A DNA stretch of 51,135 bases from an uncultured bacterium (lineage in GTDB: Bacteria; UBP6; UBA1177; JAKLFG01), in NCBI GenBank assembly GCA_937871295.1, contig CALMRE010000154.1, positions 1 through 51,135 on the forward strand, given 5' to 3'. The notes beneath the pieces are model-generated. The model saw nothing but the letters and a program-made list of their open reading frames with translations. It was not told where the DNA came from and did not search any database. Positions 20,546-29,253 of this stretch are shown here, in pieces. Made by a program: the position numbers and the translations under genes. The stretch's first letter is position 1. Every line of letters starts with the position of its first letter.

Positions 20546-20740
20546 TTATCTTTTCTTGCGATCCGGCTTCCCATGACTTACAAACAACACAAGAAATCCA
20601 AATATCGCGCCACCGATAGAAATAACAAGGCCAGCGAGTACAACCAATGTGTCTCTGTGCAACCAATTATATTTAAAAACCAAGAATGGAAAGATTATCC
20701 CTGTCACCACCATTAAAAGCGCCAAACCCCGCTCTTTCAT
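20546..20740 (-). CDS. Small two-TM membrane protein
   Basis: MKERGLALLMVVTGIIFPFLVFKYNWLHRDTLVVLAGLVISIGGAIFGFLVLFVSHGKPDRKKR, two hydrophobic segments. Confidence 0.55.
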   Translation of the reverse strand: MKERGLALLMVVTGIIFPFLVFKYNWLHRDTLVVLAGLVISIGGAIFGFLVLFVSHGKPDRKKR

Positions 20741-20777
20741 TTATCTGCCTCCGTACTCACATGAACTTTTCTCGCCA

Positions 20778-22508
20778 TCATTCTGCGCTGAAGACGCTCA
20801 AGAAAATATCCGTGCTCCCCGGGTCGGGGTTCTCGTCAATTGCCCCTCCTGCCGAACCCGTGATGAAGATCTTTCCGTTATCATCTATGGCGATGGCTCT
20901 TCCCCAATCCTCCCCTTCACTACTTCCCCACTGTTGGGTCCATAATTTCGTTCCATCAGAAGCCCACTTGGTAAGAAACACATCACCCAATCCTATTTCA
21001 GCATTGCCATCTAACGGGCCATTTGCCGCTCCAGTCACGAATATGAATCCATCTTTGTCTACGGTCACTGCGGAGCCAATATCTGACTGATCTGTTCCCC
21101 ACTGTTTAGTCCATTCCCTCGTACCATCGGCATTCCACCTAGTAAGGAAAATATCACTGTTCCCGGCGCTGCTGTTCCCGTCAAGTCCCCCAGCGGTTGT
21201 TCCGGTTACATAGATGTTTCCGTTGTCGTCAACCGCGACACCCCATGCACTATCCACATTGTTTGTACCCCACTGCCGATGCCATACTTCGGTTCCCGCG
21301 CTGTCTGTTTTTATGAGGAACAGATCATCGTAGCCCGCATTCGTGTATCCGGAAAACGAACCGTTGGTCGAGCCGACTAGATAAAGATTCCCGCTTGTGT
21401 CTAAAGCCATTGCGTTGGTTATTTCCGAATCAGCGGTTCCGTACTGCTTTACCCATTGCTCGGAACTACTATTTAGATGCTTTGCCAAAAATACATCGTA
21501 GTTGCCAATATAAGTGCCTCCGTCAATGGAGGCTCCGACATCGCCGGAGGTGAAAATCTCATCGCTGGTGTTTATGACAATAGGGTATCCCTCTTCGTAC
21601 ATAGCACTTGTTGAGGTTGTGCCCAACAATTTGCTCCACGCCTTAGTGCCGTTAGCATTCCATCTAGTGATGAAGATGTCATCCCCGCCTATCTGCGTGT
21701 TGCCGTCGAAATTGCCCCGTGCAGTGCCGGTCACATAGATATTGCCACTGCTATCAACCGCCGCGCCGTGGCTCCACGCTTCTACGCCGGAACCCCACTG
21801 TTTCGTCCATTCCTCGACAAGATCCGCATTCCATTTTGTCAGAAAAATTGGGCCTGTTGTCGTGCTGCTATCAATGGTTCCTGAAGCCGTGCCCGCCACA
21901 AAGATATTGCCGTTAGAGTCTAGGACAACCGCAGTGCCGTAGTATAATCCAGTCGTTCTTCCCCACTGTTTTGTCACTCGGCGCACGGTCCAATGACCAC
22001 CGACGCATTCCGAAACCACACCCGTCTCGGTCTTCCAGTCACCGGTCACACATTCGTTCGTGTCAACATCCGGCACACCTTCGACTTCGCTCAGGTCAGG
22101 CACATCATCCTCAACTTCCGCCTCAACCGCATCCACATCCGGCTCCTGCTCCACCGCATCGGTGTCCGGCAGGATTTCGGCATCGGCGCTGTCGGATACA
22201 TCAGTGGAATCAGTATCTTCGACTTCGCTATCTTCGGCTGACAAGTCCTCATCCACCAGAATTTCGTCGGCTATCTCGTCGACATCAACGGAGCCGTCGG
22301 CATCAAGCGCCCGCAACTCCTCGACCAACGCCCCAATATCCACCCTCGCCGGATGATCGCACCCCACCACCACAAAGAACGCCGCCACTACCATTATATA
22401 TATGTAGCCGCCAACCTTCCCTTCCCTTGTCAAAGGGAGGGATAAAGGGTAGGATTTAACATTTATCACGGGAAGTATTTCGCTATCATTTCTCATCGCC
22501 GCCCCCAA
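20778..22508 (-). CDS. SBBP-type beta-propeller repeat lipoprotein with acidic linker
   Basis: VVVGCDHPA lipobox-like; Asp/Glu-rich segment; about seven repeats of the form FLTKWNADGTxxWTKQWGTxxxDxxxxVAVDxxGNIYVTGxTxG. Start uncertain (22508 or ~22394). Confidence 0.85.
   Translation of the reverse strand: MGAAMRNDSEILPVINVKSYPLSLPLTREGKVGGYIYIMVVAAFFVVVGCDHPARVDIGALVEELRALDADGSVDVDEIADEILVDEDLSAEDSEVEDTDSTDVSDSADAEILPDTDAVEQEPDVDAVEAEVEDDVPDLSEVEGVPDVDTNECVTGDWKTETGVVSECVGGHWTVRRVTKQWGRTTGLYYGTAVVLDSNGNIFVAGTASGTIDSSTTTGPIFLTKWNADLVEEWTKQWGSGVEAWSHGAAVDSSGNIYVTGTARGNFDGNTQIGGDDIFITRWNANGTKAWSKLLGTTSTSAMYEEGYPIVINTSDEIFTSGDVGASIDGGTYIGNYDVFLAKHLNSSSEQWVKQYGTADSEITNAMALDTSGNLYLVGSTNGSFSGYTNAGYDDLFLIKTDSAGTEVWHRQWGTNNVDSAWGVAVDDNGNIYVTGTTAGGLDGNSSAGNSDIFLTRWNADGTREWTKQWGTDQSDIGSAVTVDKDGFIFVTGAANGPLDGNAEIGLGDVFLTKWASDGTKLWTQQWGSSEGEDWGRAIAIDDNGKIFITGSAGGAIDENPDPGSTDIFLSVFSAE
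22420..22441. repeat. Palindromic interspersed-type element (CCTTCCCTT-gtca-AAGGGAGGG)
   Basis: 9-bp arms with one G:U-type mismatch; minus-strand translation YPLSLPLTREGKVGG. Confidence 0.65.
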
Positions 22509-22589
22509 TAACAGAAAGAACGGTTGATTTTAGCCCACGACCGGGACGATTGCAAGTAAAAGGGGACCGGCCGGAAGCCGCCAAAACTC

Positions 22590-22617
22590 TTGACACCCCG
22601 TCTTTTCTGACTATAGT
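22590..22617 (+). promoter_or_regulatory. Sigma70-type promoter for yceD-rpmF-plsX
   Basis: TTGACA(22590-22595)-N16-TATAGT(22612-22617). Confidence 0.6.
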
Positions 22618-22644
22618 CGGTATCCGCTTTTTTATGAGGTACCT

Positions 22645-23088
22645 GTGTTGCTCTATCTGCCCGATATCACCGAGAGCGAACGGCAACTTGTCGTCGACGA
22701 ACTCTTTACCGGCGAGACGCTCAATAACGGTACCGTCCTGCGGACCTGCGATATGACCCTCTCCCACTACCGCGCCGGCGAGACGATATCGCTCACCTTC
22801 GCCGGTCAGTTCGCGGTCGAAGCGGCCTGCGACCGGTGCAGTGTCCCGGTCGAGGTGTCGGTCGAACTGAAAGAGCAATTCATCCTCTTCCCGCAGGAGA
22901 GCAACCCCGATATGGATTATGTCTACAGCGGCGACGCCATCGAACTGGACCCTTTCGTCCGCGAGGCGATCGTGCTGAACATACCGCAGAAGATCCTCTG
23001 CGACGAGGAGTGCAAAGGGCTCTGCCCGATCTGCGGAAAGGACCGCAACGATGTCGACTGCGGTTGTATGAACAACGGTCAAGAATAA
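22645..23088 (+). CDS. yceD: DUF177/YceD family protein
   Basis: FAVEAACDRCSVPVEV..., CDEECKGLCPICGKDRNDVDCGC; immediately upstream of rpmF and plsX. GTG start. Confidence 0.9.
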   Translation: MLLYLPDITESERQLVVDELFTGETLNNGTVLRTCDMTLSHYRAGETISLTFAGQFAVEAACDRCSVPVEVSVELKEQFILFPQESNPDMDYVYSGDAIELDPFVREAIVLNIPQKILCDEECKGLCPICGKDRNDVDCGCMNNGQE

Positions 23089-23103
23089 CCACGGAGGACC
23101 ACC

Positions 23104-23292
23104 ATGGCAACGGTAAAACGGAAACATTCACGGGCCAGAGGCCGCACCCGCAGGGCGGGACACCCGAAACTGACCCCCGTCGTAGCGCGCACCTGCCCCA
23201 AGTGCGGCGAGACCATGATGCCGCACCGCATCTGCTCTTCCTGCGGCCAGTACCGCGGTAAAGAGATCCTCAAAGGCGGCGCCGAAGGTTAA
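23104..23292 (+). CDS. rpmF: 50S ribosomal protein L32
   Basis: MATVKRKHSRARGRTRRAGHPKLTPVVARTCPKCGETMMPHRICSSCGQYRG. Confidence 0.97.
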   Translation: MATVKRKHSRARGRTRRAGHPKLTPVVARTCPKCGETMMPHRICSSCGQYRGKEILKGGAEG

Positions 23293-23301
23293 GCGGTAGG
23301 C

Positions 23302-24330
23302 ATGTACGCCACCGTCATCGTCGACGCGATGGGGGGAGACCATTTTCCGGCGATCCCCGTCGAAGCCGCGATCAACGCCTGCAGAGAGAACCGGCTGTTA
23401 CGGGTCATCCTCGTCGGCCGGGAACGCGATATCCGCAACGCCATCCCCGACGGACGGGAACTTCCGCGTAATATCGAGATCGTCCACGCTCCCGAACATA
23501 TCGCGATGGATGAAAGTCCCTCGGCGGTCGTCCGCAAAAAAAGCCGCTCCTCGCTTCATGTGGGCTTGAAACTGCTCGCCGAGGGGAAGGGAGACGCCTT
23601 TTTCACGGCGGGGAACACCGGCGCCACCGTCGCGGTCGCCTACTTCATTTCCGGGGCGATCCCGGGCATCTCACGTCCGGCGCTCACGGTCGTTTTCCCC
23701 GCGATGCAACAGAAGAAGGTGGTCATGCTCGATCTCGGCGCGACCATGGAGGCCAAGGCCGAGACGCTCTACCACTTCGCCCTTCTGGGCGAGGCCTTTT
23801 CCCACTGCATCACCGGACTGGACAAACCCTGCGTCAAACTGCTCAGCGTCGGCGAAGAGATGACCAAGGGGAGGCCGGCGGTACTCGAAGCGGCCGAACT
23901 GGTGAAGAGCCGTCTCAACTACGGCGGCTTCATCGAGGGGAATCAACTGTTCAAGAATCCGGAGGCCGACGTGATCGTCACCGACGGCTTCACCGGCAAT
24001 GTGTCGCTCAAGGTCATCGAAGGCCTTTCGGAGACGATCTACGAACTGGTCCGCGCCAAGATAGCGCCCCACCAGTACTGGATGAAGATGTCGGGCTTCT
24101 TTTTCAAGACCTTTTTCGGGTCGGCCTTTCAGCGGTTCGACTACACCCGCTACGGCAGCGCGGTGCTGCTGGGCATCAATCATCTGGTCGGCATCGGCCA
24201 CGGCCGCTCGAATGTACGGGCCTTCAAGACCGGGATACTGACGCTGGCGCGCTACGCCGAAGAGGATATGCAGTCGCGGTTCCGGATACGGCTGGAGCGG
24301 CGGTTGGCGAAGATCGACCGTCAGAGGTAG
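23302..24330 (+). CDS. plsX: Phosphate acyltransferase PlsX
   Basis: VDAMGGDHFPAIPVEAA; FFTAGNTGATVAVA; DGFTGNVSLKVIEGLSE. Confidence 0.97.
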   Translation: MYATVIVDAMGGDHFPAIPVEAAINACRENRLLRVILVGRERDIRNAIPDGRELPRNIEIVHAPEHIAMDESPSAVVRKKSRSSLHVGLKLLAEGKGDAFFTAGNTGATVAVAYFISGAIPGISRPALTVVFPAMQQKKVVMLDLGATMEAKAETLYHFALLGEAFSHCITGLDKPCVKLLSVGEEMTKGRPAVLEAAELVKSRLNYGGFIEGNQLFKNPEADVIVTDGFTGNVSLKVIEGLSETIYELVRAKIAPHQYWMKMSGFFFKTFFGSAFQRFDYTRYGSAVLLGINHLVGIGHGRSNVRAFKTGILTLARYAEEDMQSRFRIRLERRLAKIDRQR

Positions 24331-24680
24331 TTGCGCACCACTTCCCAGACATAGTCGAGACTGGAGAAGGGCTTGAGCAGGTAGTCGCTCGCCCCGTTCT
24401 GAAGGGAGGACACGGTATTCTCTATCGAAAGCATCCCGGTCATGACGATGACATGGATGGCGGGATCCTTTTCCTTGATGCGCTTCAGGAGTTCGATGCC
24501 GCTGATGCCCGGCATGATGACATCGGTGATCACCAGCGCGACATCCTTTTCCTTTTCCAGAATATCGAGCGCCTCTTCGCCGGTGACGGCGATAAGGGCG
24601 TCGACCCCCTTGAACTGGAAGAAATTTTTCATCGACTTGACGAGAGCGACCTCGTCATCGACGATGAGCACACGCTTCAT
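24321..24680 (-). CDS. Single-domain response regulator (CheY-like)
   Basis: MKRVLIVDDEVALVKSM...VALVITDVIMPGISGIELLKRIKEKDPAIHVIVMTGM...GASDYLLKPF; start reset from 24779. Confidence 0.92.
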   Translation of the reverse strand: MKRVLIVDDEVALVKSMKNFFQFKGVDALIAVTGEEALDILEKEKDVALVITDVIMPGISGIELLKRIKEKDPAIHVIVMTGMLSIENTVSSLQNGASDYLLKPFSSLDYVWEVVRNYL

Positions 24681-24720
24681 CGCATCCCTCTGAGATACCG
24701 TTGGCTCATAACGACCGGAT

Positions 24721-24748
24721 GATATATCGGCGGGCGCCGCATTGTCAA
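24721..24748 (-). promoter_or_regulatory. Sigma70-type promoter for the response regulator
   Basis: Minus strand TTGACA-N16-TATATC. Confidence 0.5.
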
Positions 24749-25845
24749 GTTTCTCTCCGCAGACGGGCGAACAATTCAAGATGCCGCGTGGCGGGGAACT
24801 GGTCGACTATCGTGAGGGCGTCGAGGGTGAAGCGTCCCTGTCGTTCGAGGCGGCCGAGATCGCGCACGAAGGTGGCGCCGTCGCAGGAAATGTAGCAGAG
24901 TTCGTTCGCCGGCGCCGCCGACAGCGCGGCGACCAGTTGCGGCGAAAGCCCGGTGCGCGGCGGGTCGACCACGATAAGGTCCGCCTCCGGCAGCGCGGCG
25001 GCATGATCGAGATCGGCGCGCACGAACCGCGCCGCGCCGCCGAGATTGACGGCGAAATCGGCCGCCGCCCGTTCCGACAGTTCCATGCCGGTCACCGCAC
25101 AGCCGCGCCGGGCCGCGAACAGCGAGAAAAGCCCCGCGCCGCAGAACAGGTCGAGCACCCGCGCCGGCCGCAGCCGGCCGAGCAGTTCGCCGAAAAGCGC
25201 CGCGAGCGCCGCCGCCCCCTCCTCGGAGGCCTGAAAGAAACTGCCGCGCGAAACGCGGAACCGTTCGTCCCCCACCACCTTCACGACCGCCGCATCGCGC
25301 GGTGTCCAGCCGCCGCCCTGCGGCGCATATTCGTACGCTATCTCACCGCCGGAGCGGACGGCCGCATCTGCCCGCAGGACCTCATTGAGCCCCGGATGCA
25401 ACAGCGGACAGGCGCAGAACGGGACATCCTCGTGGGAACCGCGCCGCCGGAAGGCCGGCCGGCCGCCGACGATGCGGACCTTGGCGCGCGTTCTGAGCCC
25501 CAACTCGCCGACGCTCACCCATTGCGGCGCGACGATGAGTTGGGCGCCGTTCTGACGGAAGAATTCCGCCACGACACCCTCCTTGACCATCTGCTGTAAC
25601 GGATAGTCCATGTGGAGGAAGGAACAGCCGCCGCAGCGGCCGAAGAGCGGACAGACCGGCTCGCGACGACCTGCCGCCTTTTGCAGTACGGTGAACGCGG
25701 TCGCCCGGAAGGCGCGCCGGACCGGCTCGACGGCCGTTATGTCGACCGTCTCTCCGGGAAGGGTGCCGGGAACGAAATAGGTCTTTCCCTCCGCCCAACC
25801 GATACCGTCGCCGGAGGATATGATCTTTTCGATGGTTACGCGCAA
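24745..25845 (-). CDS. TrmA/RumA-family 23S rRNA (uracil-5-)-methyltransferase
   Basis: TRAM-like N-terminus; CPLFGRCGGCSFLHMDYPLQ Fe-S Cys motif; VLDLFCGAGLFSL; VVDPPRTGLSPQLV; CYISCD. Confidence 0.88.
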   Translation of the reverse strand: MRVTIEKIISSGDGIGWAEGKTYFVPGTLPGETVDITAVEPVRRAFRATAFTVLQKAAGRREPVCPLFGRCGGCSFLHMDYPLQQMVKEGVVAEFFRQNGAQLIVAPQWVSVGELGLRTRAKVRIVGGRPAFRRRGSHEDVPFCACPLLHPGLNEVLRADAAVRSGGEIAYEYAPQGGGWTPRDAAVVKVVGDERFRVSRGSFFQASEEGAAALAALFGELLGRLRPARVLDLFCGAGLFSLFAARRGCAVTGMELSERAAADFAVNLGGAARFVRADLDHAAALPEADLIVVDPPRTGLSPQLVAALSAAPANELCYISCDGATFVRDLGRLERQGRFTLDALTIVDQFPATRHLELFARLRRET

Positions 25846-25883
25846 TGGAGGGACTATCGCGTTATCGCGTGCGCAGAGATGTT

Positions 25884-26528
25884 CTACTTCGCCGGCTTGG
25901 CGCCCTTCTTTTCCGGGGCGGCCGGTTTTTCGGGACGGGGATAGCCGACGAACATATTGTTATCATCCAGCAATTCCGGGTACTTCGAAATGAAGGTGTC
26001 TTTCCATTCCTTGAGCGGGAAACGCCCTTCGTTGTAGAACATCGTGATGTACATCAGGCGATCCTTATCGGAAATGACCTGATAGCGCATGTACAGTTTG
26101 TTGAGAAGGCCCAGCAGTTCGTCGTCCTTGAGTTGGCGCGCCCCGGCGTCGATCGCCTTCTGGGTCGCCTTCTGGATGCGGTCCTTGACCATGTCGCGGT
26201 TGAAGTTCTCGATCTCCTTGATGCGGATCATCGCCTTGATCCACTCCTGATAATCGTCCTTCGCCTCGGCCTCTTTCCATATCGCGTCGTATTTCTGTTC
26301 GGCGATCTTGATGTCGCAGTTACGCTCCATTTCCATCAGTTGCTGATCGTTGGGATAATTGCTCCGCAGGGCGATAAGCAGCTGTTTGGCGGGGCCGAAC
26401 TGTCCCTGCTCCATGAGTTTCTGCACATCGGCGCGCCGATCGGTCTCTTTGCCGCCCGAACAGCCCGACGCAAGCAGCAGCCCGACGATAACCAGCGCCG
26501 CCAGCGCCACGACCATGATCCGCTTCAT
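25884..26528 (-). CDS. Hypothetical lipoprotein
   Basis: LVIVGLLLASGCSGG lipobox; helical, charged mature region; Ala/Pro/Lys-rich C-terminus. Confidence 0.7.
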   Translation of the reverse strand: MKRIMVVALAALVIVGLLLASGCSGGKETDRRADVQKLMEQGQFGPAKQLLIALRSNYPNDQQLMEMERNCDIKIAEQKYDAIWKEAEAKDDYQEWIKAMIRIKEIENFNRDMVKDRIQKATQKAIDAGARQLKDDELLGLLNKLYMRYQVISDKDRLMYITMFYNEGRFPLKEWKDTFISKYPELLDDNNMFVGYPRPEKPAAPEKKGAKPAK

Positions 26529-26596
26529 GTTGTACCTCCTCGCTATGTTAGCAATACCGGTTGTTTTTTATGATAGGGATGCCGCCAGCCGATGTC

Positions 26597-26627
26597 AATA
26601 AAAAAAAGGGCCCGGTCTCCCGGGCCC
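26597..26627 (-). terminator. Rho-independent terminator of the 26652-28274 gene
   Basis: Minus strand GGGCCCGG-GAGA-CCGGGCCC followed by TTTTTTTATT. Confidence 0.9.
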
Positions 26628-26651
26628 TCGCGAAGCGTTTATCGGAGCGGG

Positions 26652-28274
26652 TTAGAATTCGGCGCCGCCCTGAATGCTCACATTGTAGAAACCGTAGGCG
26701 AACACATCGTTGGTCGAGCCGTTCATATTGACCAGTTGCGACTGCGGCTGCATCATGAACGAGATGCCCCAGAACGATCTCACCGTCTCGAATTCCTTCG
26801 CGAACAGGTTGATCGCGATGCCGAAACGCATGGTCATCGCGTCGTTCTTAAAGGTGTAGTTCTTCAGCGCGTTGGAAGCAGTACTCGTAGCGCTGTACCA
26901 GTGGAGATAGTTGCCGGCGGCGGCGTCGCGGTTGTAGACACCGTAGTTGAGGTCGAAGCGGACGCCGAACTGCAGTTTGTCGATGATGCCGTAATCGATC
27001 GACAGATTGTAGGCCGGCATGATCGACAAGCTCATCCCGCCGGTCAGGTCGCTGATGAGGTATTTCGGAGGCTGACCGCTGGGGGTGATGGTCCTGATGA
27101 GATTGGCCATCGTGTAATCGAAGGTAAGCCACGTTTCGAAGCCTTCGTAACTGAATATGGCGCCGAGGCCGAAACCGATGAAGGGGATCTGCTTTTTGGT
27201 GGTCGCTTCGTAGTCGGTGCGGTACTGGAAACCGAGCATCGCGGTGATCATCTCGGAGCGGTAGCCGCCCTTGAAGTAGATGCCCATGGTCTTCTGGCTG
27301 AACCAGTACTGCGATATCGACGGGATGACGCCGGTGGCCAGTTGGAGTTCGGCGGTGACGCCCGATTCGTCGTCAAGCGCGTAATCGAAGCCGATGCCGA
27401 AACCGGCGTCGGTCTCCGGTATCCACCCTTCGGTCGCGAGGAGCGAACGGGTGCCGTACGGGGTGCCGATCGCCACGCCGAGGTGCTGGTATTTGTCGAG
27501 TATGCCGTAGGAGGGGATCATCTTGCCGGCGCGCAGGATGAGCACATCGAACAGTTTCATCCCGCCGTACACCTCGTAGGGCATGCCGTTGAGGATGCTG
27601 TTGAGGGTGTAGTTGTCGTCCATGAGCGGGTTGTACTGCACCACCGGGCCGCTGCTCGAAAGGAGCGGGTTGTTGGTGCGGACGTTGATGGTACCCTTGG
27701 CGAAGATCGATTTGCCGGTGTATTCGGCGCCGAGAATGCCCTCTTCGACCGCGCCGAACATGAGCGACTGGGCGCTCGATTTGACGGCGCCGGCCGGTTT
27801 TTCGGTGTAGCCGCCGAAGTTGAAGGAGCCCTTCACCATGATGACCGGCTTGATCCCCGCCGGAGCGGAGGGAGCGGCCTTTTTCTTTTCTTCTTTCTTC
27901 TTGGTGCCGAGAAGATCGTCCACCGATTTCTTCGGTTCGGCCTTCTTGGGCGCTTCCTCTTCTTCCTCGAAATCGTCGGCTTTCTTCGCCGGAGCGACCT
28001 CTTCCTCCTCTTCCTCCGGTTCCTCTTTCGCCGGCGTATCGCCCAGCAGGTCCTTTATCGCCTGATCGCTCGCCTGTTTGTCGGCGTCTTCCTTGTCGGA
28101 GGCCGACTTTTCGGCATCGAACAGCTCCTCCTCCGCCTTCTTTTCTCCGCCGCCGCCGCCGAACTCTTCGTCGAACTCATCGGCCACGCACAGCGAGAAC
28201 GGGAGCAGCATCATAAGAGCGATGAACAGGGTCTTACCAGAAATGCGCGTCATCACGAAACCTCCTTCTTCCAT
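26652..28274 (-). CDS. Predicted outer-membrane protein with acidic/Lys-rich N-terminal linker
   Basis: Signal peptide (ISGKTLFIALMMLLPFSLCVA); E/K-rich segment; beta-rich C-terminal region with glycine/aromatic alternation, ending ...GFYNVSIQGGAEF. Start may be ~28253. Confidence 0.7.
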   Translation of the reverse strand: MEEGGFVMTRISGKTLFIALMMLLPFSLCVADEFDEEFGGGGGEKKAEEELFDAEKSASDKEDADKQASDQAIKDLLGDTPAKEEPEEEEEEVAPAKKADDFEEEEEAPKKAEPKKSVDDLLGTKKKEEKKKAAPSAPAGIKPVIMVKGSFNFGGYTEKPAGAVKSSAQSLMFGAVEEGILGAEYTGKSIFAKGTINVRTNNPLLSSSGPVVQYNPLMDDNYTLNSILNGMPYEVYGGMKLFDVLILRAGKMIPSYGILDKYQHLGVAIGTPYGTRSLLATEGWIPETDAGFGIGFDYALDDESGVTAELQLATGVIPSISQYWFSQKTMGIYFKGGYRSEMITAMLGFQYRTDYEATTKKQIPFIGFGLGAIFSYEGFETWLTFDYTMANLIRTITPSGQPPKYLISDLTGGMSLSIMPAYNLSIDYGIIDKLQFGVRFDLNYGVYNRDAAAGNYLHWYSATSTASNALKNYTFKNDAMTMRFGIAINLFAKEFETVRSFWGISFMMQPQSQLVNMNGSTNDVFAYGFYNVSIQGGAEF

Positions 28275-28365
28275 ATTCCAAAGATTGCAACTGTCGCCAC
28301 ACCTTATGGGAACAGAACGGAAATTTCAAGTTTTTTTGTCCGCGCCCCGCAGGGGAAGATGAAAG

Positions 28366-28394
28366 TTGAAACGACACGCTGTTTGTGCTAGAGT
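28366..28394 (+). promoter_or_regulatory. Sigma70-type promoter for queD-nudix-PBP-murJ
   Basis: TTGAAA(28366-28371)-N17-TAGAGT(28389-28394). Confidence 0.45.
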
Positions 28395-28438
28395 GGCCTG
28401 CCATTACGGAACCGGCCCGACGCCGGTCGGAGGAACGG

Positions 28439-28822
28439 ATGAGATTTCTGGTGTATCGCGAATCGACCTTTTCGGCGGCCCACCGCCTGCGCAACTACCA
28501 CGGCAAGTGCGAAAATGTCCACGGCCACAACTGGCGGGTGCGTCTTTATGCGGCGCGGCCGGAACTCGACCCGAACGGTTTTGTGGTTGATTTCAAGGAA
28601 CTCGACGCCATCCTGCTGCGGATACTGGACCGGCTCGACCATAAGGATATCAACGAGGTCGCTCCCTTCACGACCGAGAACCCGACCGCCGAACACCTCG
28701 CCCGCCACATTTTCCGGGAGGCGGAACGGGAACTGCTCGAACGCGATCCGGCCTGTTCGGTGGAGCGGGTGATGGTGTGGGAATCGGAAAAGTCGTGCGC
28801 CATCGTCGAGAGGGACGCATGA
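28439..28822 (+). CDS. queD: 6-carboxytetrahydropterin synthase QueD / PTPS family
   Basis: FSAAHRLRNYHGKCENVHGHNWRV; FVVDFKELDAIL; LDHKDIN; PTAEHLARHIF; VWESEKSCAIV. Confidence 0.95.
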   Translation: MRFLVYRESTFSAAHRLRNYHGKCENVHGHNWRVRLYAARPELDPNGFVVDFKELDAILLRILDRLDHKDINEVAPFTTENPTAEHLARHIFREAERELLERDPACSVERVMVWESEKSCAIVERDA

Positions 28823-29253
28823 AGTTGCGGCCCAATGTGGCGCTCGTCGTCCGCGACGGCGCCGGTCGTCTGCTCATCGGAGAACGGAGCGATATGGTCG
28901 GCGCGTGGCAACTGCCGCAGGGGGGCGTAGAGGCCGGGGAGGCGCCCGAAGCGGCGGCGTGGCGCGAACTGGCCGAGGAGACGGGACTGACCCGCGCCGA
29001 GGTGAGCCTCGCGGGATCGGCGGGGCCCTTCAGTTACCGCCTTCCCAACGGCGTGGTGGCCGCTCGCGGTTTCATAGGGCAGGAACAGACTTATTTCCTG
29101 TTCCGGCTCGAAAAGCCGGCCACACCCCGGCCGAACGACGAGTTCCGCGCCTTCCGCTGGGAAGAACCGGCGGCGGTACTGGCGCTCGCGGTCGATTTCA
29201 AACGCCCCTGCTACGCGGCGGCGTTCCGTGAACTGTTCGGAGAGAACGGATGA
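28819..29253 (+). CDS. Nudix hydrolase (RppH/DNA-mismatch-type)
   Basis: Nudix box GGVEAGEAPEAAAWRELAEETGL; GAWQLPQGG; ATG overlaps the queD stop. Confidence 0.92.
   Translation: MKLRPNVALVVRDGAGRLLIGERSDMVGAWQLPQGGVEAGEAPEAAAWRELAEETGLTRAEVSLAGSAGPFSYRLPNGVVAARGFIGQEQTYFLFRLEKPATPRPNDEFRAFRWEEPAAVLALAVDFKRPCYAAAFRELFGENG

Noticed and set aside
26592-28391. 599-aa plus-strand ORF antisense to the outer-membrane protein gene
   Set aside because: Shadow ORF; it also crosses the terminator of the minus-strand gene.
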